This document shows positions 1-10,181 of a DNA stretch of 64,000 bases, in pieces. How positions within the stretch are numbered: position 1 is the first letter of the stretch; each line of letters starts with the position of its first letter. Under the pieces are notes generated by a model that searched no databases, was not told the DNA's origin, and was given only the letters and a program-made list of their open reading frames with translations. Location of the stretch: contig MU006222.1 in NCBI GenBank assembly GCA_010093685.1, forward strand, positions 124,001-188,000, in the 5' to 3' direction. The stretch comes from Ophiobolus disseminans (taxonomy: Eukaryota; Ascomycota; Dothideomycetes; Pleosporales; Phaeosphaeriaceae). Made by a program: the position numbers and the translations under genes.

Positions 1-1161
1 TCGAGTTGGCGACCTCCGTGATTCGAGAGAACAACACCCTCGACACCGGCTTCAACAGCGCGAATGACATCTTCAACACATTGGACTCCCTTCAGGATGA
101 TGGGCATCTTGGTAATGCTCTTGAACCACGGGATGTCCTTCCAGCTCAGGCTCGGGTCAATGAACGACGAGATGGCACGTGCGGCGCCCTGGCTTCGGTC
201 GACATCGTCGCCCGAAGTGCTCTGAACATTTGAGCCAACGTCCGAGAACTTTGATCGCATATCTTTCTCGCGACGACCGAGCTGAGGCGCATCGACGGTG
301 ATGAAGAGGCCCTTGCATCCGCGCTTCTCGGCGTGCTGCACGATGCGCTTTGTGATCTCGCGATCCTTGTTGACGTAGAGCTGCAGCCATTGGACCTGCC
401 CATCGGCTGCCTCGTCCATGATCTCGTCGAACGAACACGATGCTAGTGTGGGGATCATCTGGATCACGTTGTGCTTTTTTGCTCCGCGTGTCAAGACAAC
501 CTCTCCCTCTGGGTTTCCGAGCTTGCCCAGTGCAGTTGCAGTCACGTAGAAGGGTATATCGCATTTCGCTCCAAGCATCGTGGTCGAGGTGTCGACTTTC
601 TCGACGTCGACGAGGACTCGTGGACGGAACCAGATCTTGTGGAACGCGCTGTGGTTCTCGCGCAGTGTCTGTTGCCATGTTAGCCTTGGCTTGACACCCG
701 GGCTCTACAGTACTCACAATTTCATCGTCTGCACCGCTAGAGTAGTATGCCCAAGCCGACTTCTTCATGACCTTGCGAGCGACAGCCTCAAAGTCCATGA
801 GATTGTAGCATTGCTCCAGGATTGGCATGCGCTCAATGCGATTTTGCCTGTCCTCCTCCTCGGGGTCGACCTCCTTCTCTTCCTGCTCCACAGTGTTCAT
901 GTCCACCTCGCCCAAATGCTTCGATTTGTCCAGGTACTTGTCGAGCGTGTCTGGCGGGTGGATCGGCTCGTACTCTTCGGTAGCATCTTTGCCAGCATAC
1001 TTCAGGATGATCTTGGGTCCGCCTGGGTGCTCGGGCAAGAAGTCGGTGATGTCGTAGGCTTTTCCATGGATTATGACCCAGCAGGAGTCCCTGCTATTGT
1101 GCTTTGCGACTTCCTCGCCTGTAAGCTTCACCTTCTGAGTGTCATTGCTGTCGCGATTCAT
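1..1161 (-). CDS. Cytochrome b2-type L-lactate dehydrogenase, 3' end outside the window
   Basis: This encodes a flavocytochrome b2-like FMN-dependent L-2-hydroxy acid (lactate) dehydrogenase; about 370 N-terminal residues are visible. Exon 1 is 1161-718, a 49-base intron is 717-669 (GTGAGT..CAG), and exon 2 runs off the window at base 1. Residues 10-85 form a cytochrome b5 domain with the haem-ligand HPGG motif at 45-48 and a second candidate His at about 68. An FMN-dependent alpha-hydroxy acid dehydrogenase domain follows. The last visible residues, LSNHGGRQ, contain the His that acts as catalytic base in this family. The protein starts directly with the b5 domain. Yeast Cyb2 carries a mitochondrial intermembrane-space presequence, and none is visible here, so a cytosolic paralogue is likely. 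The ATG at 1161 opens the frame. The family call is firm; the substrate is inferred. Confidence 0.9.
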
Positions 1162-2104
1162 TGTGGTGATGGTGCACTGTGTCGTCGCTGGAAGTCAATA
1201 GAAAACACTGGCACGCATACGAGACGGGCAATGAAGAAATTTGTAGAGAAGAGGCGATAAGATCAGAATGTAAGGAGTAGATCTAGTTATTTCCAGCCAC
1301 TTGACGACAAGGCCGGCGGAAGGTGCAGGGTGTCGACGGCTCGGTACATGTCTCCCCGCAAAGCGTGTCGGGTGTTGCCCATGGCGAAGAAGCTCGAGCT
1401 CAAGCTTTGGCTCGAGGCGAGTCTGGACGTCAGGGTTGTCGAATCGAGCAAGCCGGGCGTCGCAAATCCACAGGCTCCTCATAGGTGCGACCTAAACTAT
1501 TTGAAATGCATGCAACAGCACTTGTTCGGGTGCATGGAGGGTACATGGCCTGCCAATCGGACTCGCGGTGACTTCCGATTTGCGGGGGCAAGGCGAACTG
1601 GCTGGCTGGCATGACGTGCATTGACTGCATTCTGGGGCCCGTTGTTTATTCATCCAACAAACGACTATCGCGCACTATGCCATGCTGCGATCGCCATCAC
1701 GATGTGCTTTTTGTCAAGATCAAGCGATGTCAGGCTCGCATCCGCGGCGTCTCAGGCATCACATGAGCAGTCCGGTCTTGGCAATCCGCCAAACGCACTG
1801 CACCTATGTCACTCTTGACCACCCTTGCCCACAAGTCACTCGTACCTAGGCATAACGATCGCTACGTCAACCCCTGAGACATCTCACCCTCTCGACGACA
1901 CGCTGTTCACTACACGCCATGCAAGCTGTTCGACGACCGCCTACCAGCCATTCTTCTGTTGTTTCTCGGGCACCAAGAACGCTTGTGACCGCAGTCCCAG
2001 CTTGAACGCCCATCCTCCGCACGTCTTCGTCCTATCTACCGATATTTATATCTCCTGCAAGTCTGCACCGCACAGATCCTTCCTCTACGCAACAGAAAAG
2101 CGAC
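1162..2104. other. Divergent intergenic region between the lactate dehydrogenase and Rab genes
   Basis: About 940 bases separate the two divergent start codons. A GATA-type site (CGATAAG) is seen near 1255 and a TATA-like stretch (TATTTATATC) near 2042. The last 250 bases before the Rab start are rich in C and T, as is usual for fungal promoters. I see no gene. Confidence 0.5.
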
Positions 2105-3319
2105 ATGTCGAATAGCTTGGAAGCAAAAATCGTGGTGTTAGGCAGCCAGGGAGTCGGGAAGACCTCTCTCGTCCACCGCTACGTCAAAAACGCTTTCACA
2201 CCACCAGACACGCAGTCAACGATAGGCGCGTCGTTTGTGACGAAGCGCGTCGTGGATATCGACACTTCTACAGTTGTCCGACTCCAGATCTGGGACACAG
2301 CGGGGCAAGAGAGGTTTCGATCCATCTCCAAGCTGTACTATCGAGGTACGTAGACTGCACGGTTTCATTCGGTGGCACGACGGCTCTGAGATGCAGCCTA
2401 TCCGCGCATCCGGCTTTATATTGTACACTTCCAGCTTCGCTATGTTGAGCTTGGTTTGGCAGTGCCTAAACGACCGAAAGCACCTGGCAACCGATGCGAA
2501 CGCTGCGGCTGATTCACGACTGCTCGCTCGAGACTCATAATTGCTGACTGAATCCGTGAACAGGTGCGAATGCTGCAGGCAAGTTCACACACTACCACTT
2601 CCGTCTCAGCTTCGGACTAACTGGGTCAAATAGTCCTGTGCTATGATATCACGGACAGCACGTCTTTCGATGAAATGGGCCGCTGGCTCAAAGAACTCAA
2701 GACGAACCTCGGAGACGATATAATACTACACGTAGTTGGAACCAAATCGGATGTTGTCGCCGAGGACCCTTCCAAGCGCAAAGTGCCATTCGAGCGCTGC
2801 ATTGCCTACGTGGCCGAGAACATGTATCCTGTACAACCCGCTCCACAGCCGCAGAACGGACGACGAGCAAGCGTACAAACGAACGGCTGGGGTTCTGCAC
2901 CGGCAGTCTTCCAGAATGGCGGCATGGCTTCTCCGCAAAGCAACAGATCAAGCGGATTCTGGGGTCAAGACATTGGCTGGGATTGTTGTCATGAAATCAG
3001 CGCAAAAGATGGAGAGGGCGTGGACGAAGTGTTCCGTGTCATAACGCGGAAGCTCGTTGAGCAACAATTCAAGAAGTTCGAGGAAGAGCAGAGACAACTT
3101 GCCATGGCCGGGGCTACACCAGGCATTGACGCGAATGGCAATGTCAACGGATACTTCGACTACCCTGGCAACGGTAATGGAAGCTTCAGGATAGGCGCTG
3201 GGGACAAGCGGCGCAGCTGGCTCGGGTTCCCTGCTACTCCGGGTGTCGGCGGCCATCAACAGGAATGGGAGGACGACATTAATAGAGCCCAGAAGAGCAA
3301 AGGAGGACGCTGCTGTTGA
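2105..3319 (+). CDS. Rab-family small GTPase with a 15-base internal exon
   Basis: This is a membrane-trafficking Rab GTPase of 313 residues. Exons are 2105-2345, 2564-2578 and 2634-3319. The middle exon is only 15 bases, and the intron after it starts with GC (GCAAGT..TAG) rather than GT. The P-loop GSQGVGKTS is at residues 13-21, and the switch II motif WDTAGQERF is intact. G4 is TKSD instead of NKxD, and G5 is ISAKDG. About 45 residues rich in Gly, Asn, Gln and Ser are inserted between G4 and G5, which makes the protein about 100 residues longer than a typical Rab. The C-terminal CC is a geranylgeranylation signal. It looks closest to the Rab5/Rab24 side of the family, but I cannot assign a subfamily by eye. 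It is divergent from the lactate dehydrogenase gene. Confidence 0.9.
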
Positions 3320-3883
3320 TCAGGCTCTGCTACGCTGAGCAATACCGCAACACATTGCCTAGAAGCCGCGATATACGAGCTCCCATGCCCGACCGTACCC
3401 TACACATATCCACACCCTTCGATTCGCGATACCCTTCCCATTTTCTGATACCCGCTTTAAATCAATCACGCCACACTCGACCACCACCAGCAATCACAAG
3501 ATTCTATGAACAATTACGAGGTAGTCCGAGCCTAGTGTTAGACATACCGGTATGAACCACAGCATTTCCATAGATCAATCAATACCGCCTGTTTGATTAG
3601 TACTTGCATAACTGTTCGCGTCTTGTACAAGGGCCTTGGTGCTTTCGAGAGACTCCTCAAATTCCTTCCCCTATACCATTTCAGCGTGAAATATCCAATT
3701 CAACACGCTCTACAAACGACTCATGATGCAAGTCAATTCAAATGATATTCATGCAACGACATAATGTCTATGGGGTATCTCAATGCCGCTCACAAAGTCT
3801 ACTATAAAAAAATATGTCTAATGACCAGCCATATGCAATCTAGGTACATCCTTGTACTCACTCCAAAAAGAAACCTCGCCATT
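3320..3883. other. Convergent 3' intergenic region
   Basis: This separates the 3' ends of the Rab gene (plus) and dac1 (minus). It is AT-richer than the flanking exons and presumably holds both 3' UTRs. I see no gene. Confidence 0.4.
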
Positions 3884-5250
3884 TCAATTTTCAGCCCGAG
3901 CAAACACCTTCATGCCAAACTTCCACACCTCATCCACCACCAACTTCTTGTCGCCTCCAACAACTTCCTGCAGATCCAACACCACCAAATCTGCATCCGC
4001 CCCTTCCTTCAGCGTACCTTTCATATCTCCCAGACCCAGCATTTTCGCAGGCGTCTCGGTGACGGCTTTGAGCGCTTCGGGCACGCTTGCGCCCGTCCAA
4101 TTGAGAAAATTGGTCACGCAGTCCACGAGCTGGATACTGCTGCCCGCAATCTTTCCGTTCTCTTCAAGCGTAAGCAGCGCCCCGTCTTTGACAATGCGCG
4201 ACCCGTTCGTCCAATCGTACGTCCCGTCCGGCATGCCTGCGAGGCGCATCGCATCCGTGACCAAGATGAGGCCGTCTGGATGCGCGTTCCATGCGATCTT
4301 GATGGATGTGGGGTGCAGGTGAATACCGTCTGCGATGATGCCGAAGTACGGTTTGCGCACCCAGGACGAGGCGGTGCCTAGGAGGCCGAAGATGCCTGGG
4401 TTGCGGTGGTGCAGGGGGCGCATGGCGTTGAATAGGTGGGTGATCATGCTTGCGCCGGCTTTGATGCCGGCTTTGGCTTCTTCGTAGGACGCTTCAGAGT
4501 GCCCGATTGAGACGTGGATGCCGCGCTCGGTGAGGGCTCGGATGGAGGGGAGGGCGCCCGGGCGTTCGGGCGCGAGGGTTATCAGTTTGATTGGGGAGGG
4601 GAATTGGAGGTTGGTGGATCCATAGCAGGCTGCGAGGTCGGGTAGGCCGTTGATGGGCGCTTGGAGGACGGTGGCATTGTGGATGCCATTTTTCGTCGGG
4701 TTTAGGAAGGGTCCTTCGCAATGCGCGCCGAGCGATTCGGAACCGTGTGCTGCATCGCGGGCTGTTCCTGAGGGGCCAAGGTATTGGAGCGCCTTCCGTT
4801 GTGTTAGTCACGATTGATGACGCTCTGAGTGTTGGCAGCTGGTACCTTCTGGTAGACCTCAGGGTGCTGTGAAGTCAGGGTCGGCAAGTACGACGTGACA
4901 CCCGTCGCTACTAAGTTTCGGTTGACTCGCAAAACCCCCTTACTGTATGCCACTGTACCCTCTTCTGGTATGACAGAAAAGTCGAAGCCATATGCGCCGT
5001 TGAGCTGTGTGTCGATGAGTCCTGGCGATAAGATGCGTCCACCTAGGTCTACAATCTCCTCTGGTGCGGTCCGATGCTCGTAAAGTATCTCTTGTCCGTT
5101 TAGGATCTTTCCACTTATTGAGCTGACCCAAAGGTCCTCCTTGACTAGATTGTTGCCTTTGACCAGCAGACAGTTAGTGAACTTGATCACACCCGAGGTG
5201 TCTCGGGGACGGGTCGGCGCGCCGTATAAGGGTGTGAAAGACGGCATCAT
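3884..5250 (-). CDS. dac1: N-acetylglucosamine-6-phosphate deacetylase
   Basis: The enzyme hydrolyses GlcNAc-6-phosphate to glucosamine-6-phosphate and acetate, the second intracellular step of GlcNAc catabolism. Exons are 5250-4846 and 4792-3884, separated by a 53-base intron; the product is 437 residues, normal for the NagA amidohydrolase family. Metal and substrate motifs are in order: HCEGPFLNP (family HxEGPF), SIGHSEA, THLFNAM and VTDAMRLAG with the catalytic Asp. The open frame continues upstream to a GTG, but the first ATG is at 5250, with a second directly after it at 5247. The gene is divergent from nag3 over a 655-base shared promoter, which fits co-regulation. It is the left end of the GlcNAc cluster. 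The assignment rests on motifs and on neighbourhood. Confidence 0.95.
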
Positions 5251-5905
5251 GCGTAGACGGGTATATGCACAGTCTAGATATGATGCTGTTATGCGTTGAA
5301 GTGTCGAGTATTGACTGACAAGGAACTGAGGCTCGAGATGGCCGAAAACGGAAGAATACAGTGGTTGCACAAGTTGAGTCAAGCCCAACACCTTGTCAAA
5401 ACCAGCGCCTCACCTCTCTCTTAACAGGGCTGATAGCTACACAGCTATCTTGCGGTCCATGATACTGATGCTGCATAATCGTCACAGGCGGCCACAATTA
5501 CCGTTCGTAGTGTCACAATTGCCGCTGCAAAGCGCACGCTGCGTGATCAAGAAGGTTTACTGGCTGTTCCAGGGTACAGAGATATAGTGATGGGAAGCGA
5601 TGTGACACAATCATGAGTATCATGGGCTTATCGCGATTCGAGAATCTGGTTGTATCGCCATGTCAGACGAGGTGGTATCCAGTTTGGCCGTCTTCGATCT
5701 TGACAGGAAGTGGGGCGACGTGCCACCAGAGTGAGAAGGGGCGATTGGCGTACTAGCGTGCATCCCCAGCTCACCGATGCAACGGTAGCAGGACACCAAG
5801 CCGTCTTCCCCATCTTTCTCTCCGACAAGCCCTCACGAGTCACGTCAAGCCTCCGGACTCATTGTACGTTCACGGCCAGATACCGACGCGCCCGGTATTG
5901 CCATT
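5251..5905. promoter_or_regulatory. Shared dac1/nag3 promoter with three GNCACAAT motifs
   Basis: The 655 bases lie between the two divergent start codons. Three copies of an octamer GNCACAAT occur within 120 bases: GCCACAAT at 5491-5498, GTCACAAT at 5512-5519 and GACACAAT at 5604-5611, all on the plus strand. The yeast Ndt80 middle sporulation element is GNCRCAAAW, so these differ at one position. A cluster-encoded Ndt80-like regulator (10182-11854) makes them candidate binding sites. That link is inferred. Confidence 0.45.
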
Positions 5906-8900
5906 ATGGCGAAAAGCGAGAAGGTTGATCCCGTCTGGGACAACCTCGATAGGTAAGCACCGGAACTGCTCCATCCACGCTATGCGCAATGTCACCATAT
6001 GAATCCGGCTAACGTTGCCATGATGCAGAGCGATGGTGGGTCGCGTCTGCGAACACGCTACTATTGGTTTAGCTAACAGCATGCCATCAAGGGTCAACTG
6101 TTCATTGTGGGCTTCGATGGGACGTCAGTAACTCCACAGATCAAAGAACTTCTCGAGAAACATCACGTTGGCAATCTGTTACTCACTGCAAAGAACCTCA
6201 AATGTGAGATTTGGATGTCTCCTATCGCAAACGTCTTCGGGTCGATGCTGACCAATCCTAGCGGCAGAGGACACGACTAAGCTATGTTATGAACTCCAGA
6301 AGATAGCCCATGATGCAGGACATCCTGTGCCTCTGGCCATTGGTATTGATCAAGAGAATGGCGGCGTCAACAGTCTTTTTGATGAGATCTACATTCGTCA
6401 GTTCCCAAGTAACATGGGAATGGCAGCAACAGGTTCCACAGAACTAGCTTTCGAAGTAGCAAAGGCAACAGCGCAAGAGATCGCAGCATGTGGAATCAAT
6501 TGGATCTTTGGCCCGTGTCTCGATGTGCTCACAAACGCCCGGAATCAACCACTTGGTGTACGAACAGCCGGCGATGACCCTCAAGAAGTCTCCGCGTTCG
6601 GCTGCGCCTTTATGCAAGGCTACAAAGAGGCTGGAGTCGTCACGTTAGGAAAACACTTTCCATCGTATGGGAATCTGGAGTTTTTGGGCTCAACGCTTGA
6701 CGTGCCAATCATCACAGAGTCGCTGGAACAGCTCAGCCTTAGTGCCCTAATTCCTTTCAAGAAGGCTATAGAAAGAGGTTTGGACTCCATGATGGTAGGT
6801 GGCTGCGCCATGTCTTCAGCTGGATTGAATGCAATGCACGCATGCCTTTCAGAGCAAGTCGTCGACGAGCTGCTTCGAAAGGATCTAAAGTTCGACGGAG
6901 TCGTTGTATCAGAGTGTCTAGAAATGGACGCACTGAGTCACAACATTGGTGTAGGCGGCGGTACAGTCATGGCAGTCAATGCTGGCTGTGACGTTGTGCT
7001 TCTCTGCCGCTCATTCTCGTTACAACAAGAAGGGCTGAAGGGGCTGAAAACTGGTGTCGAGAGTGAGATGGTATCGAAGGAGAGGATATACAACTCGCTA
7101 AGGCGTGTCCTGACTATGAAGGCAAAGTGCACCTCGTGGGAGAAGGCGCTCAGTCCCCTGGGCACTGACTACCTTGAGACGCTGCAACCTTCGCACACAG
7201 CATTATCCACCAAAGCATACAACTCATCGATTTCGGTGGTACGAGACAAAAACAGGCTGTTACCCTTAACCAATATTCTCGAAAGCGAAGAGGAGCTCCT
7301 TCTACTGACACCCTTGGTAAAGCCATTGGCAGCATCTGCAGCATCACGGGCTTTGTCGGAAGTCGCAACAGCCAACGCTCATTCACCCGAACCCGCAGCA
7401 TGGGAGCGAAGCGCATCTGTCATGAGTGGCGAACGAGTATTCAGGGAACTGGGTAGGTCCTTAGCTCGACAACGAAATGGACGAGTGCTACACACTTCAT
7501 ATACAGCCAATGGAGTTCGACCTGTACACGAAAACCTTATCAACCGAGCGAGCGCGATCATTGTCGTCACAGCGGACGCGAACCGAAACCTTTATCAGCA
7601 TGGCTTCACGAAGCACGTATCCATGATCTGCAATATGCAGTATACTACCGGTGGCGAGCGCCGCGAGAAGCCCCTGATTGTGGTTGCTGTCAGCTCGCCC
7701 TACGACTTCGCAATGGACACATCCATTGGAACGGTATGTTGTTTCGATCAATGTAATAGCTCCGACTGACTGTCTGCAGTACATATGTTGCTACGATTTC
7801 ACAGAGGTTGCCCTCAACTCGTTAGTGCGCGTCCTCTATGGAGAATTGTCCCCTACCGGTACTCTGCCAGGCACCATCAGCAAGAGTCAGAAATTGCACC
7901 CTTCACGACAGCATTGGCTTGTGGAGATATTCAACGAAGAAAGAGACGCGAACGCCCTGGATACCCTTGTGACGGCGGTCATAGACAGTGCACAGCCACA
8001 ACAACGGTCAGAACTGTCGAGCGCAACTTCGAATTCATTCATTCTGCATCACCCAGAGGTCGAGGAATCGCATTTCGTCGTCAGGAACAGCAGCACTCAA
8101 GCTATATATGGCTTCTGCTCAACGTACTTCTTCAAGTCGACGGGCACTGGAGTGATTGGAGCCCTTTTTGTCGAACCAGGCCGGAGGAAGCTTTCCATTG
8201 GTCACTCTCTGCACAATAGGGCTATCAGGACGTTACTGCAAAAGGAGGGTATCAAACGCTTCCAGTTGGGCTCGCGACTACCTAGCATGTATCTTGGTAT
8301 TCCGACTGGCCATGGCTCTGAGCGCAAGCGTCTGCGCTCTTGGTTCGCAAACCTTGGATGGGGCGCTGCACTCTCCCGTCCAGTCTGCAACATGGTAGCA
8401 CGCAATCTGCAAACATGGACGCCGCCCGAGGGCATGGCAAAGAGCTTGGCAGGCGCGGGATCTCAGTTCGACCTCGTCTACGGCTGGGAATATGCGGGAC
8501 CGATTCTCGACCACATCAAGACGAGCAATCGTCAAGGGTTGGCCGAAGTTTACAAACTTGCACTTTCAGATCCATCGGCGTGCGGTATCATCCGTGCAAA
8601 ACGACCAGAAGACGGCGCTCTAGTGGGAACAGTTGTGCTTTACAACCATCACTCTCGACTGTCGGAGTACATTCCACCCCTGAAGGATCTGAACGAAGCG
8701 GCCGGTGGGATCTCATCACCAGTCATTTCACCTGGCGTGGGAGAGTACTCGACGCTACTGCAGGGGTTGATCCTGCTTGGCATGCGACAGATCAAGGCGC
8801 AAGGGTGTAATGCGTGCTTGCTTGACTATGTAAGTCCCCGCCCTTCGCATCCGGCTGTGTTGGAAGCTAACACTTGTAGATGGACGGCGACGGTAACTTT

Positions 8901-8993
8901 GACGGTTTCTCGTCAATGGGATTCGACGTTATGCACAACTTCGAGGAAGTGAGCTGCGACGCAGCTACCTGGACGATGATTCCGCCTGCTTAG
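5906..8993 (+). CDS. nag3: GH3 beta-N-acetylglucosaminidase-like protein fused to GNAT acetyltransferase
   Basis: The product is 933 residues from six exons: 5906-5952, 6029-6035 (7 bases), 6092-6203, 6262-7733, 7780-8829 and 8880-8993. All junctions keep frame. Residues 1 to about 560 are a NagZ-like glycoside hydrolase family 3 domain (GQLFIVGFDGT, GIDQENGGVN, LGKHFP at about 185). The region from about 630 to the end looks like one or two GNAT acyltransferase domains. I see no signal peptide, so it should act inside the cell, perhaps on chitooligomers or GlcNAc conjugates. Two catalytic positions are unusual. The nucleophile Asp is Glu (VVVSECLEM, about 272), and the DSH dyad loop reads GST in FLGSTLDVP. 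Hydrolase activity is therefore not assured. Its position between dac1 and ron1 matches the nag3 gene of the Trichoderma cluster. The name is assigned by cluster and architecture. Confidence 0.88.
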
Positions 8994-10181
8994 TCTTGTG
9001 TCAGGCAATTATCAATCGATACACTGGGGCGTCAAACACGAGGCTTGTAACAGTCAGTGGTAATTTGGGATACCCGGCGTTCGGGGTTTACTGTTGTGCC
9101 ACATGGATTGATGTCACGATACTTAGCGAGGCGATTGGATACGAAATTTCTGCACCGTTTTGTCCCAGTTCAGACTCTGCAGGCCTTCTGCACACTATTG
9201 CCTCGTTACTGAAATGTCCGTATTGCTCATACTTGTGGCTGGATTGGTGTCTCAGCCGTTTCGAAATGTCACTGCGGTGTGTGGAAGGATTCCTACCATT
9301 GACAAGGCATCCGATAAGCACCCGCTCGACTGGTCACGCCCCAGCTGAAGGTAGCAAGCATCAGTGTGGGTCAAATGTCATCCTGCTGCGCCTTCGCTGC
9401 TATCGAATCGATAGACAAGTAGTTATATACAGCAGAGCCGGTGCTCGTATGGTGTTGATCTCAGGGACGACGTGGGATTAGAGGTGGACTCGCCTGAGCT
9501 TGACTTATTTTTGGAGGATTGGGCGGGCCTCGGGCGCTGATCAGCGGGCCTCAGCCTCTACTCAGGCCAATTGCAGGCCGTCCTTGGCCTCCAGACGCCT
9601 AGCTTGTCTGTTCGAGAAGGGTTCCCGCAGTAGCTGTTCTTTGTGCGGGAGACGGCTCGCGACGACATTACATATAGAGACTTGGTGCCTGGCACTGCTT
9701 GTTTCACGGCTTATCGCACTCGACTCGTTAATCCCCCGGCGCCCCACTTCGCGGGACCCTTTCTTGGTGCAGTGAACTGCTTCCCGCCCAGGCGCATGTG
9801 ACCGAATCCGACGGTTGCACAAGGCGGTATCGCTAGCTGTGTGCGCGAGGGTGCCCACCGCCTGTGCCTGTGCCTGTCGCGCTCTGCTCTTCTCAGCTTT
9901 TCAGCGTTCAAAAACGTAGCCATCCGGTGTCACGGCGCTGGCCGCTCTCCCCCATCCGTCCAGATCCTGCCGAGCCCGCACTCCACCGTTTACCCCAGCG
10001 CTACCATTCCCACCACCAAACGACGCACCGCCTCGTTGAGCCCGCCGTGCAAACAGACCAGCCGCCTGCGCTTTCCTCCCGTGTTGCGCGCATGCGCCTT
10101 CCCAACGCCGACCAGCTCCCTACTCCGAGCGTATCACCACTCCTTCGATAACACCAACTCGAGTCGCTCCTGCCTTCAGCC
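8994..10181. other. nag3 3' region and ron1 promoter/leader
   Basis: About 1.2 kb lie between two genes read in the same direction. The last 300 bases are C-rich and probably form the ron1 leader; they contain one complete short ORF, listed separately. A 161-codon open frame at 8996-9481 lacks recognisable features and is not called. Confidence 0.4.
10092..10151 (+). promoter_or_regulatory. Upstream ORF before ron1
   Basis: An ATG at 10092 opens a 19-codon frame that ends with TAA at 10149-10151, 30 bases before the ron1 ATG at 10182. If the transcript starts upstream of it, ribosomes would meet this ORF first, which could reduce or condition translation of the regulator. The transcript start is unknown. 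Confidence 0.4.

Noticed and set aside
5251..5391. A 47-residue N-terminal extension of the deacetylase
   Set aside because: It starts from GTG; the first ATG at 5250 gives a normal family length.
8996..9481. A 161-codon open frame after nag3
   Set aside because: It shows no motif, no coding bias and no ATG-based start of note; it is likely the 3' region of nag3.
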